A stretch of 64,000 bases of DNA from contig NZ_JACLAF010000007.1 in the NCBI RefSeq assembly GCF_015355625.1, positions 62,001 through 126,000 on the forward strand. Reading direction: 5' to 3'. Under the pieces are notes generated by a model, which worked only from the letters and a program-made list of their open reading frames with translations, did no database searches and was not told the origin of the DNA. This DNA is from Tamlana sp. I1. GTDB taxonomy: Bacteria; Bacteroidota; Bacteroidia; Flavobacteriales; Flavobacteriaceae. A program made the translations under genes and the position numbers. Below are positions 18,655-27,673 of this stretch, one piece after another. Each line of letters begins with the position of its first letter. Within the stretch, counting starts at the first letter, position 1.

Positions 18655-20220
18655 ATGGATATTATTTCTTTTGCTGCCTTTACTTTATTGGTAGCTGTAA
18701 TCGCATGGTGGTCTACACGAAAGACAGATGAAAAGTCTTCCGATGGCTATTTCTTAGGCGGACGAAGCCTAACAGGCCCTGTAATCGCAGGGTCATTGTT
18801 GCTTACAAATCTTTCAACCGAACAAATTGTAGGAATGAACGGTGTGTCTTTTAGAGACGGAATACCTATTATGGCTTACGAAGTTGTAGCGGCTATTGCT
18901 ATGGTTTTTACAGCATTTGTATTACTTCCAAAATATTTAAAAAGTGGTATAGCAACTATTCCACAATTCTTAGAAAATAGATATGGAAAATCAACTAAAA
19001 CCATTGTCTCCTTACTTTTTCTTTTAGGATATGCTATTTCTATGTTGCCAACGGTGCTATATTCGGGTGCTTTGGCGATAAATACCATGTTCGATATTCC
19101 TGAAAAGTTAGGCATGAATCCAGAACCAGCACTTTGGGCTACTGTTTGGGCTATTGGTATTATAGGTAGTATCTATGCTATTTTTGGCGGATTGAAAGCT
19201 GTTGCTGTATCCGACTCTATTAATGCTGTTGGTTTGATTATTGGTGGTTCGTTAATTCCCATTTTTGGTTTAATGAAGATTGGCGATGGTAATGTTTTAA
19301 CAGGCTTAAAAACATTAACCACAGCGCTTCCCGAAAAGTTTGATATTATTGGAGGGCCAGATTCCGATGTGCCATTTTGGACCCTTTTTACGGGAATGAT
19401 TATTGTGAATTTTTATTATTGGGGCACTAATCAAGCCATTATTCAAAGAGCGCTTGGGGCTAAAAACTTAAAAGAAGGTCAGAAAGGGCTTTTACTAGCC
19501 GCTTTTATAAAAATATTAGGACCTTTTATAGTGGTACTACCAGGAATTATTGCGTTTTATATTTTTAATGGCGATTTAGCTAATGCAGATGAAGCCTATC
19601 CTATGGTGGTTAAAGCCGTGCTTCCCGTTGCGTTTATCGGTTTTTTTGCTGCTGTATTATTCGGCGCTATTTTAAGTTCGTTTAATAGTGCATTAAATAG
19701 TTCGGTAACCTTATTCGGACTTGATTTTTACAAAGAATACATCAATAAAAATGCCTCAGAAAGTCAGGTTGTAAAAGCAGGAAAAACCTTTGGTATTATA
19801 TTAGCTTTATTCTCTATGGGTATTGCGCCATTACTTTACGGGGTACAGGGAGGAATTTTTACTTATTTACAAGAATTAAATGGTACACATAGTGTGCCTA
19901 TTTTGGCTATTGTCATAGTAGGGATATTTTCTAAACGTGTTTCAGGAAAAGCCGCTAATATTGCTATATTGTTTAGTGTGGTAACCTATTTAGTCACGCT
20001 TTATGTTATTAAACCAAACATTAGTTTCTTGCATTTAATGGGCATTTTATTTGTATTAACAATCATTATTATGTTTGTAGTAAGTTATTTTGTGCCTAGA
20101 GAAACAGATTATAAACAAGAGTATACAAAGCAAGTAGATATCACGCCTTGGCAATATGTTAAACCAGTTGGTTATTTAGTTGTTGCCGCAGTAATTGGGC
20201 TATATATTTATTTGTCTTAA
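18655..20220 (+). CDS. SSS-family sodium/sugar symporter
   Basis: A 521-residue membrane protein with about 14 hydrophobic helices and solute:sodium symporter motifs (GGRSLTGPVIAGSLLLTN near the N-terminus, TNQAIIQRALGAKN in the middle). It resembles SglT-like sugar transporters. As the last gene of the ara operon, 54 bp after galM, it is the best candidate for monosaccharide (L-arabinose) uptake, complementing the GPH symporter that probably carries oligosaccharides. Substrate is inferred from context. Confidence 0.9.
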   Translation: MDIISFAAFTLLVAVIAWWSTRKTDEKSSDGYFLGGRSLTGPVIAGSLLLTNLSTEQIVGMNGVSFRDGIPIMAYEVVAAIAMVFTAFVLLPKYLKSGIATIPQFLENRYGKSTKTIVSLLFLLGYAISMLPTVLYSGALAINTMFDIPEKLGMNPEPALWATVWAIGIIGSIYAIFGGLKAVAVSDSINAVGLIIGGSLIPIFGLMKIGDGNVLTGLKTLTTALPEKFDIIGGPDSDVPFWTLFTGMIIVNFYYWGTNQAIIQRALGAKNLKEGQKGLLLAAFIKILGPFIVVLPGIIAFYIFNGDLANADEAYPMVVKAVLPVAFIGFFAAVLFGAILSSFNSALNSSVTLFGLDFYKEYINKNASESQVVKAGKTFGIILALFSMGIAPLLYGVQGGIFTYLQELNGTHSVPILAIVIVGIFSKRVSGKAANIAILFSVVTYLVTLYVIKPNISFLHLMGILFVLTIIIMFVVSYFVPRETDYKQEYTKQVDITPWQYVKPVGYLVVAAVIGLYIYLS

Positions 20221-20239
20221 GTAGAAAACTTATAAATCT

Positions 20240-20310
20240 AAAAGGTCTTAAAAGTTAAAACAATCGTCAATAAATTCAGATTGATGTGAATTTTACTTTT
20301 AAGACCTTTT
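20240..20310. terminator. Bidirectional terminator between SSS symporter and GH97
   Basis: A perfect 16-bp inverted repeat with arms AAAAGGTCTTAAAAGT and its complement encloses a ~39-nt loop and ends in a T run on the plus strand and A/T-rich sequence on the other side. It lies between convergent genes. Confidence 0.8.
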
Positions 20311-20316
20311 TTTTGT

Positions 20317-22239
20317 TTAAAATTTCATCACAAAGCCGCCATGTGCTTTCATGTTTATAGTCATAATAGCGCTTGGTTCTAAAGTGGTTTGGCTAAATCC
20401 ATTGTTATCATTATCAGTAATTATAAAACCCTTTTCTTTTGTAATAAATGATAAATCAATAGAGATTTTTTTGACTGTGTTTTCACCATTTATTCCAGTA
20501 ATAAACCAGCTATCACCTTTCTTTCTAGCCATGATTACAAACTTACCAGGATATCCTGCAATAAATTTCGACTCGTCCCAGTTTGCTGGAATGGCTTTTA
20601 AATAATCGCGAACAAATTGCGGCTGTTTTTCCATTGCTTCTGGAATTTCGGCGATATGCTGAATTCCAGATAAGAATAGTGTAGGTAAAGCCAATTCGAA
20701 TGCTGGTGTCGTTTTTCTAGTGATATTAGGGATAGAATCTAAAACCATTGGGGTGAAATCCATGGGATCGAAAGCATTACGAGCAAAAGGTAACATGGCA
20801 CAGTGGCTGGGTTGTAAATCGGCATTTTCCTGAACAAACGTGATAAATTCTTCACCTTTAATCGCTTCAACAGTTACTAAATGCGGATAGGTGCGTTGCC
20901 AACCTCTAGGTAGTGTTGCGCCGTGAAAATTAACCATTAATTTATGGGCTGCAGCATCTTTTAAAATGTCATGATAATAGGCAATCATAGATTGTCCGTC
21001 ACCACCAAAAAAGTCGATTTTAACACCAGAAACACCTATATCATTTAGCTTTTTGAATTCGCTTGCACGATCTTCATGGGTTAATAATTTACCTTTAGGA
21101 TGGTATGGCGTGGAATTCCATGAACCTGAAGAATTGTACCAAACGTTTATTTTTACATTTTTGCTAGCCGCATAATCAACAAGTTTTTTCATTTTTTCAA
21201 AACCAATTTTTGTGTCCCAATCGGCATCAATAAGGCAAAAGGGCCACTTCATATCCGAAGCGTAATCAATAAATTTCATGGAAGTTTCAAAAGTGGTAAA
21301 ATCATCTTTCAATAACACCCAACTCCAAGAACTTAAACCTGTTTCAATAAATGAGGTATCCATATCGATGGCTTTTTCAGCTAAATCGGTACCCAAAGTG
21401 CTTTCTGTAATTGTTTTTAAGTCTCCAATTGCAATGATACGCCACGGGGTAAACCAAGGTAATTTAGACTCAGGGTTTAATGCGCCATTAGGAAAAACTT
21501 CCTCGGTTTGCGGAAAAGTAACTTGTAATGCATGCGCTTTGGTATTGTATTTTAGTCGTGTACCGCAGTAGGTTTTTCCTAGAGCTGCCTCCGAAACTAA
21601 CAACCAAGTATCTGCCGTGTTAAATAGGGCAGGGTAAACCCAACCTTCACCAATTGGAGAGGGCGTGTTTACAGGAATTTCCATCAAATAATTTTCTTCG
21701 TAAGACGGATTGGTTTCACTCCAACCTGTTTTTGCTTTCGACATAGGTTGTAACCACGATTTTGTTTGTGTACTAAAATTATAGGTGGTTTTTTCTTCAA
21801 CAATTTTTTTTATTTCTGAAGAATTTTCAGGAAAATGATAGCGAAAAGCAACACCGTTTTCAGAGATTTGGAAAATAATATCGATACGATTACCTAAATC
21901 ATTTTTTAATTGTGCCTTGTATTCGTTTGCCGAATAAGACCTGTTTTTACGTTTTCCTTGAAGCATGTTATAATGGTCTGTGACTGATTTAGGGCCAGAA
22001 ACTGAAATGATTTCAAGATTGTTGTAAAAGGAAGCATCTTCTCTTATGATGCCCAAAAGAGATGAATCAATGACTGTTTTGTTTTGATAAAGCACCTTAT
22101 AGCTTGCAGCTTTTTCTGCGTTGAGCTTAAATTCAACCGAAATACTTTTTGAAGGATTTTCAAAAAAATGTTCTTTTTTTTCTGCAGAACATGAGCAGAG
22201 CATAACCATTAAAATAGTTAGAATAGTGTAGTTTTTCAT
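20317..22239 (-). CDS. GH97 retaining-type glycosidase (alpha-galactosidase / beta-L-arabinopyranosidase candidate)
   Basis: A 640-residue GH97 protein with a hydrophobic, cysteine-containing N-terminus (LCSCSAE) that suggests a lipoprotein. An N-terminal beta-sandwich (~25-290), a central TIM barrel and a C-terminal beta domain are recognisable. The barrel carries Asp409 in VKIDFFGG, the nucleophile position of retaining GH97 members, with Glu463/Glu464 about 55 residues later as acid/base candidates. It is therefore not the inverting SusB (alpha-glucosidase) type. Retaining members include alpha-galactosidases and beta-L-arabinopyranosidases; the shared AAGTGT operator 5 bp before its start favours an arabinose substrate. 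Confidence 0.88.
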   Translation of the reverse strand: MKNYTILTILMVMLCSCSAEKKEHFFENPSKSISVEFKLNAEKAASYKVLYQNKTVIDSSLLGIIREDASFYNNLEIISVSGPKSVTDHYNMLQGKRKNRSYSANEYKAQLKNDLGNRIDIIFQISENGVAFRYHFPENSSEIKKIVEEKTTYNFSTQTKSWLQPMSKAKTGWSETNPSYEENYLMEIPVNTPSPIGEGWVYPALFNTADTWLLVSEAALGKTYCGTRLKYNTKAHALQVTFPQTEEVFPNGALNPESKLPWFTPWRIIAIGDLKTITESTLGTDLAEKAIDMDTSFIETGLSSWSWVLLKDDFTTFETSMKFIDYASDMKWPFCLIDADWDTKIGFEKMKKLVDYAASKNVKINVWYNSSGSWNSTPYHPKGKLLTHEDRASEFKKLNDIGVSGVKIDFFGGDGQSMIAYYHDILKDAAAHKLMVNFHGATLPRGWQRTYPHLVTVEAIKGEEFITFVQENADLQPSHCAMLPFARNAFDPMDFTPMVLDSIPNITRKTTPAFELALPTLFLSGIQHIAEIPEAMEKQPQFVRDYLKAIPANWDESKFIAGYPGKFVIMARKKGDSWFITGINGENTVKKISIDLSFITKEKGFIITDNDNNGFSQTTLEPSAIMTINMKAHGGFVMKF

Positions 22240-22243
22240 ATTT

Positions 22244-22262
22244 AAGTGTTTATTTTACACTT
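22244..22262 (-). promoter_or_regulatory. Putative arabinose-regulator operator, GH97 gene
   Basis: A perfect AAGTGT-N7-ACACTT inverted repeat, 5 bp upstream of the GH97 start codon and identical in arms and spacing to the site before the GH51 gene. Its closeness to the start places it over the leader, compatible with transcriptional roadblock or repression. Confidence 0.65.
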
Positions 22263-22466
22263 GTAAAAATATGAAAAATAATATGGCTTTTAAAATTTAA
22301 GCTTATTAATTGATTGTCTATAGTTTAGGACAGCTATTTCTTGTAGTGTAGCTGAATGATTTTTTTTGTTTTTTGGTAAATCCAATTAATCAATTCGAGG
22401 ATTCAGAGATTTTTACATTTTTATACTTAACAGAGTAGTAAAAACGGTATGGGGATATGGTATTTT

Positions 22467-22474
22467 TAAATTTG
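22467..22474 (+). promoter_or_regulatory. -7 promoter element of the SDR-uxuA operon
   Basis: TAAATTTG matches the Bacteroidota TAnnTTTG element. Transcription would begin near 22481, which leaves no leader for an ATG at 22485 and supports the downstream ATG at 22518 as the true start. Confidence 0.5.
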
Positions 22475-22517
22475 TTACTATCTTATGCCTTTCAAAAAAA
22501 GACACAAAATTACATAT

Positions 22518-23330
22518 ATGAATTTATTTAATCTTAAAGATAAAGTAGTGCTTGTAACAGGTGCAGGTGGTGTGTTAGGAGGAAGTATGGCAGAATACTT
22601 ATTAGCAAATGAAGCAACTGTAATTGTATTGCATTACAAACAAAAAACGGTTGAAGCTACCGTAAAAAAGCTAAGAGCTATTAGCGATAAAGTCGATGGG
22701 TTTGTATGCAATGTTGTCGAACAGGAAAGTCTTCAAGAAGCTTCGGATGCCATTATTAAAAAGTACGGAAAAATAGATGTTCTCATTAACGCTGCTGGTG
22801 GAAACATGCCAGGAGCAACCATTGGACCAAATCAGTCTTTTTTCGATATTAATATGGACGACTTTAAAAAAGTAGTGGATTTAAATTTATTTGGAAGCAT
22901 TATCCCCTCGGTTGTTTTTGGTAAAGAAATGGTAAAAAATGGCTCTGGAATTATTATTAATATCTCATCCATGGCTTCAGATCGTGCCATAACTCGCGTT
23001 GCAGGTTATTCGGCATCCAAGGCAGCAATAGATAATTATACCAAATGGTTATCGGTAGAACTGGCTACAAAATATGGCGATGGCTTACGTGTAAATGCTA
23101 TTGCTCCTGGGTTTTTTGTAGGAAATCAAAACAGAGCATTGTTGCTAAACGAAGATGGTACTTATACCGATAGAGGCCATACCATAATACAAAATACACC
23201 AATGAAACGTTTTGGAGAAGCTAACGAATTGCATGGCGCACTACATTTTTTGTGTAGCGATGCATCAAAATTTGTAACGGGCATTGTTATTCCTGTTGAT
23301 GGCGGATTTAGTGCTTTTAGTGGCGTTTAA
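22518..23330 (+). CDS. SDR oxidoreductase, probable D-mannonate (fructuronate) oxidoreductase
   Basis: A 270-residue short-chain dehydrogenase with the Rossmann motif TGAGGVLGG (residues 14-22), NAAGG, the catalytic serine around 150-151 and YxxxK at Tyr164/Lys168. Its position 12 bp before uxuA suggests that it reduces D-fructuronate to D-mannonate, the step before UxuA, as non-homologous SDR replacements of UxuB do in Bacteroidota. I prefer the ATG at 22518 over 22485 because of the -7 element and because the family starts just before NLKDKVVLVTG. Confidence 0.82.
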   Translation: MNLFNLKDKVVLVTGAGGVLGGSMAEYLLANEATVIVLHYKQKTVEATVKKLRAISDKVDGFVCNVVEQESLQEASDAIIKKYGKIDVLINAAGGNMPGATIGPNQSFFDINMDDFKKVVDLNLFGSIIPSVVFGKEMVKNGSGIIINISSMASDRAITRVAGYSASKAAIDNYTKWLSVELATKYGDGLRVNAIAPGFFVGNQNRALLLNEDGTYTDRGHTIIQNTPMKRFGEANELHGALHFLCSDASKFVTGIVIPVDGGFSAFSGV

Positions 23331-23342
23331 ATAAATTATAAA

Positions 23343-24509
23343 ATGAAACAAACATTTAGATGGTTTGGAGTTTCAGACCCCGTAAAATTATCACATATCA
23401 AACAAGCTGATGCCTCAGGAGTTGTAACAGCATTACATCATATACCCAATGGTGAAGTTTGGGAAGTTGACGAGATTTTAAAAGTTAAAAGTGCCATTGA
23501 AGCACATGATTTAGAGTGGACTTTTATTGAAAGTATTCCAATCCATGAAAATATAAAACTTAAAAAAGGCGATTATTTACAGCGCATTGAAAACTATAAA
23601 CAAAGTTTGATAAATGTAGCAGCCTGCGGCATTAAAAACGTATGTTATAATTTTATGCCTGTTCTAGATTGGACCCGAACTCAATTGTATTGGAAATTAC
23701 CAAATGGCAGTACGGCCTTGCGATTTGATAAGGTTGAAATGGCTGTTTTTGAAAGTTACATTATGAAACGGAAAGATGTTGAAGCATCATACACGCCAGA
23801 GGTATTAGAGAGAGCTAAACAGTTGTTTGCTAAAATGACTACTGAAGAAAAACAGCAACTTGAAGACAGTATTTTAAAAGGCTTACCCGGAACGGTTGAT
23901 GATTTAACGATACCTGTTTTTAAGGAAATGATTGCGCAATACGAGCATTTAACGCATGCCGATTTAAAAGCCAATTTATCCTATTTTCTAAATGAAGTCA
24001 TTCCCCTTTGTGAAACACTTGGCATTGTTATGGCCATTCATCCAGACGATCCGCCAATAGATATTATGGGGCTTCCCAGAATTATTAAGTCGGAAGCAGA
24101 TTTAGATGATTTGGTTGGTTTTATTGATAGCCCTTCAAACGGCATTACTTTTTGTACAGGATCATTAGGGGCAAATCCAGAAAATGACTTACCAAAAATG
24201 ATTAAGAAGTTTGCAAACCGCATACACTTTTTACATCTTAGAAATGTGAAAAGAGAAGCTAATGGTAGCTTTTATGAAGACAATCACTTAGAAGGTTCTA
24301 CAGATATGTTTGATGTTGTAAAAGCTGTTTTAGAAATTGAAAAGGCACGCAAAGTACAATTGCCTATGCGACCAGATCATGGGCATCAAATGTTGCAGGA
24401 TTTGGAAACAAATTCGGCATATTCAGGGTATACTGCTATTGGTCGTTTAAAAGGTTTAGCAGAATTACGAGGTTTGGAACTTGGTATTTCAAAAAGTTAT
24501 ACGACATAA
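23343..24509 (+). CDS. uxuA: D-mannonate dehydratase
   Basis: A 388-residue TIM-barrel dehydratase converting D-mannonate to 2-keto-3-deoxy-D-gluconate in hexuronate catabolism. Family features include RWFGVSDPVKL at the start, the metal-site segments AIHPDDPP and FCTGSLGAN, HLRNVKRE and the C-terminal MRPDHGHQM. It forms a two-gene operon with the SDR. No uronate isomerase, KDG kinase or aldolase gene lies nearby, so the pathway must be completed elsewhere in the genome. It links pectin backbone uronates with the arabinan side-chain locus. Confidence 0.95.
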   Translation: MKQTFRWFGVSDPVKLSHIKQADASGVVTALHHIPNGEVWEVDEILKVKSAIEAHDLEWTFIESIPIHENIKLKKGDYLQRIENYKQSLINVAACGIKNVCYNFMPVLDWTRTQLYWKLPNGSTALRFDKVEMAVFESYIMKRKDVEASYTPEVLERAKQLFAKMTTEEKQQLEDSILKGLPGTVDDLTIPVFKEMIAQYEHLTHADLKANLSYFLNEVIPLCETLGIVMAIHPDDPPIDIMGLPRIIKSEADLDDLVGFIDSPSNGITFCTGSLGANPENDLPKMIKKFANRIHFLHLRNVKREANGSFYEDNHLEGSTDMFDVVKAVLEIEKARKVQLPMRPDHGHQMLQDLETNSAYSGYTAIGRLKGLAELRGLELGISKSYTT

Positions 24510-24513
24510 ATAA

Positions 24514-24557
24514 AAAAGACCATTTCAAGCTTAATTTTAGCTGAAACGGTCTTTTTA
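24514..24557. terminator. Terminator after uxuA
   Basis: A hairpin with arms AAAAAGACC-TTTCA...AGCT against AGCT-TGAAA-GGTCTTTTT (one mismatch and one bulge) ends in a T run and lies between convergent genes. Confidence 0.8.
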
Positions 24558-24589
24558 AAGCATGACTAATTCAATAAGTTAATTTGTAA

Positions 24590-25312
24590 TTATTTCTGTT
24601 TAATACTTCCAGAAGGATTATTGCTTTTTTCTACTTTTTCAGGGTTGCCGTAATAGTTCACACCGCCACCGCTAGAAGCATTTGCAATAAGTTCTTTTGT
24701 AGTATTTACCGTAATGTCGGCACCGCTTGTGGCTTTAATTTCAGAAGCTTCAGCAATTAAATCGGCTGCTTTTATATCGCTTCCGCTTGAGGCTTCGGCT
24801 ATAAGTTTTACTGTTTTTCCAGAGAGTTTTAAATCACTTCCGCTAGATGAACTACAGGTTAATGTTTGGGTATTAACATCTAATGTCATATCACTTCCGC
24901 TAGACGATTGTAAATTTAATGCCGAAACCGCAATGGTTTTGTCACTATAAACATTACTACCACTAGAAGCACTAATTGTGGTTATGTTTTTAAAGCTAAC
25001 CATCACTTTTTTTGCTGTTGCTCGTCCAATATTTTCTTTGGTGTGAATGGTTAAAACACCATCGTTAATTTCGGTTAAAATAAGGGCTTGTAAGTTTTCA
25101 TCGGCTTCAACGCTAATGCTTTCATGGTCGCTTTGTGTTAAATACACGTTTAAACCTTCAGAAGCTTCAATAGTTGAAAATGCTGAGGTTACCGCTCTGT
25201 TTTCGGTAGTTACAATGCCGTTACCACGTGTTCCAGAAGTTAGGTCGAAATTGCAGGATAATAATAATAGGCTTAGTAGAGAGGTTACAATAATTTTGAT
25301 TAAAGTGGTCAT
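24590..25312 (-). CDS. Head-GIN domain (DUF2807) lipoprotein
   Basis: A 240-residue lipoprotein (LLLSC lipobox) with a DUF2807/head-GIN beta-helix made of repeated SSGSD, SSGSN and TSGAD turns over residues ~95-220. The family is common in Bacteroidota, often beside PspC and PadR genes as here, and its molecular role is not established; adhesion or envelope sensing has been suggested. It ends in a Lys/Ser/Asn-rich tail. The PspC gene lies 104 bp upstream on the same strand, so the genes probably act together. Confidence 0.85.
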   Translation of the reverse strand: MTTLIKIIVTSLLSLLLLSCNFDLTSGTRGNGIVTTENRAVTSAFSTIEASEGLNVYLTQSDHESISVEADENLQALILTEINDGVLTIHTKENIGRATAKKVMVSFKNITTISASSGSNVYSDKTIAVSALNLQSSSGSDMTLDVNTQTLTCSSSSGSDLKLSGKTVKLIAEASSGSDIKAADLIAEASEIKATSGADITVNTTKELIANASSGGGVNYYGNPEKVEKSNNPSGSIKQK

Positions 25313-25416
25313 AACTGTTCGATTTTTGATGATTAATTAATAGATTCAAATATCTTTTAAATTGTTACTGATGAATAACTTAAATATCTGAATTGTTGAT
25401 TTTTACTGATGACTTG

Positions 25417-27183
25417 TTAATTTTCCGACTGTATGTCGATGCCGTTCGAGTTGATATTTACTTTTACTTCCTCCGATTCTGCTTTTACACCTTGGGCATC
25501 AATTTTAATATGACTGTCGTCTGAGTGGATTTCAATGCCTTGTTCGTCAATTTTAACGCGTGGCGTGTTTACTTCAACCTTAAATTCTTCAGCCGGACAG
25601 TCTAAACATTTTGAATTATTATCTAAAATTTTTAAATAATGATTGGTGTTTTCATGCGATACAATATTTCCATTATAATAATTGCTTTGCAAAAATGGCT
25701 TGGTACTACTATTAAAATAAACGACAGTGTTTTCAGGAAGATAGAGTGTAATATCCACTTCTTGGTCGCTGTATTTATTCTCAACATTGGTTGTTAAAAA
25801 TGAATCGAGCACTAAAGTTTGATTGTTATAATTAAAGAAGTACGCTATGTTTTTGGCACGGTTTAAAGCGGTTTCATAATCTTTACCATCGGCACTTTTA
25901 ATAACCGAAATTGAGGCTACAGTATCTGTGGTCGATTTTACCATAATATTGACATCGGAGGTATATATTATTTTGTTTCCGTTTTCATCGTGCGCTACTT
26001 TAAAGTTGTTGTGATGTCTTTTGTTGTTAGGATTATATTTATCATTATTGGCCATTTTTACCGTTAGCGTATCATTTGCTTGTATCGGTAATTCTGTTTT
26101 TACTATATAATTTTCGTCAAATGCATGCTCACTTGCTTGTCTAATTCCAACAACAATTAAACCTATTATTGAAATTAACCACAGACCTAATAATGTGAAT
26201 TTTGCTATGTTTCCAATAGATTTTAGGTTGTTGATTAAGATCTTCAAACCTAGATAAAACAAGAAAAAGAACGGAATGCCAACGGCGAAAAATATTAAAA
26301 GTGATACCAACCAAATGGGTGTGTTTCCAGCGATAAAAATATCGGCGATATCTAATCCAGGAATATGAATGGCGTCTGCCACACCAACAGATAGAAGCCC
26401 GATAATAAGTCCGATTAAAGTTGAAGCGCCTATGATGATGAGCAATACCCCAATAAATTTTGCGAAAATTTTGAAGAAAAACATAAAGATGTCACTAATG
26501 GCATCAAAAAAAGTACGGGAGGTCGATTTAATACTATTCGTATCTACATTTTTTGCAGCTTTAGTAACCGAGTCGCTAACATTTTTGGCTACGTGGGCGA
26601 CATTATCAAAACCGTCTTTTATTTTTTTTTCAATATTACTAATGTTAACAGGTTCGCCCGTCATCATTATTTTTTCGGCAGTTGTTTTGGCTTCAGGAAC
26701 TAAAATCCAAAGTAAAATATAAAGTAAAACACCTGTGCCAAAGCCTACTATTAAAAGAATCCACGCCAAGCGTACCCAAATGGCATCAATACCAAAATAG
26801 TGTGCTAATCCTGAAGAAACTCCAGCAATGTACGAGTTGTCGGGATCTCTAAAAAGCTTTTTAGAGGTTGTAGATTTACGTTTTGAATCGGTTTGTGGCT
26901 CATCTTCGAAAATCTCATCATCAACCAAATAATCTTCAGGTTGCCCCATAATAGAAATTACTTCGTCAACCTCTTTAAGTCTAATAACTTGTTTGTTGTT
27001 TTCTACACGTTCGTTAAATAATTCAGCAATACGCGCTTCAATATCTGCAATAATTTCATCGCGACCCTGAGAGTCTGTTAACGAGCGTTTTATAGCCTCT
27101 AGATAGCCTTGTAATTTTAAGTATGCATCTTCATCAATATGAAAAAATATACCTGCTAAATTTATGTTGACTGTTTTATTCAT
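25417..27183 (-). CDS. PspC-domain envelope stress membrane protein
   Basis: A 588-residue membrane protein. Residues 1-90 form a charged cytoplasmic domain, and a PspC domain with its membrane helix follows (~110-165; KLFRDPDNSYIAGVSSGLAHYF). Three or more hydrophobic segments lie between ~225 and 360, followed by an exported C-terminal half with beta-rich, head-GIN-like repeats near the end (KIDEQGIEIHS, KIDAQGVKAES). PspC relatives regulate the phage-shock/envelope stress response. The start overlaps the PadR gene by 8 bp (ATGAATAA), so the two are translationally coupled. Confidence 0.88.
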   Translation of the reverse strand: MNKTVNINLAGIFFHIDEDAYLKLQGYLEAIKRSLTDSQGRDEIIADIEARIAELFNERVENNKQVIRLKEVDEVISIMGQPEDYLVDDEIFEDEPQTDSKRKSTTSKKLFRDPDNSYIAGVSSGLAHYFGIDAIWVRLAWILLIVGFGTGVLLYILLWILVPEAKTTAEKIMMTGEPVNISNIEKKIKDGFDNVAHVAKNVSDSVTKAAKNVDTNSIKSTSRTFFDAISDIFMFFFKIFAKFIGVLLIIIGASTLIGLIIGLLSVGVADAIHIPGLDIADIFIAGNTPIWLVSLLIFFAVGIPFFFLFYLGLKILINNLKSIGNIAKFTLLGLWLISIIGLIVVGIRQASEHAFDENYIVKTELPIQANDTLTVKMANNDKYNPNNKRHHNNFKVAHDENGNKIIYTSDVNIMVKSTTDTVASISVIKSADGKDYETALNRAKNIAYFFNYNNQTLVLDSFLTTNVENKYSDQEVDITLYLPENTVVYFNSSTKPFLQSNYYNGNIVSHENTNHYLKILDNNSKCLDCPAEEFKVEVNTPRVKIDEQGIEIHSDDSHIKIDAQGVKAESEEVKVNINSNGIDIQSEN

Positions 27184-27520
27184 TTTTTGTTGATTTTTGG
27201 CTTGTTACGATATTTACTGCATTTTGGAGTTCATTCCAAGTGGTGTCTAATTCTTTTAAAAAGAGGCGTCCTGTTTCGGTTAAACCGTAGTATTTTCTTG
27301 GCGGCCCAGAGGTAGATTCTTCCCATCTATAATTTAAAAGACCTGCGTTTTTAAGCCGTGTTAGTAAGGGATAAATCGTGCCTTCTACCACGAGCAGTTT
27401 AGCGTCTTTTAGGGTGTTTAAAATTTCGGCAACATAAGCGTCTTCATCTTTTAAGACCGATAGTATGCAAAATTCTAAAACGCCTTTACGCATTTGTGCT
27501 TTTGTGTTTTCTATTTTCAT
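27176..27520 (-). CDS. PadR-family transcriptional regulator
   Basis: A 114-residue winged-helix regulator with the PadR N-terminal fold (MRKGVLEFCILSVLKDEDAY; EGTIYPLLTRLKNAGLL; GPPRKYYGLTETG). It is first in an operon with the PspC and head-GIN genes and overlaps the PspC start by 8 bp. By analogy it represses its own operon until an envelope signal appears; no operator could be assigned with confidence. The 150-bp upstream region contains only A/T-rich sequence and a plausible promoter. Confidence 0.9.
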   Translation of the reverse strand: MKIENTKAQMRKGVLEFCILSVLKDEDAYVAEILNTLKDAKLLVVEGTIYPLLTRLKNAGLLNYRWEESTSGPPRKYYGLTETGRLFLKELDTTWNELQNAVNIVTSQKSTKNE

Positions 27521-27673
27521 TTGATGTTTTTTATTGCTTTACTTGAGACATGTATTATTCTGAAAATTTATTCGCTTATGTCATGTTTTAAAGCTTTTTA
27601 ATATTGTGAAACTGTTCATTTTTTGATTGATTTTGATGAATTTATTTTTGATTACTGAATGTTTTCAGTTTGA

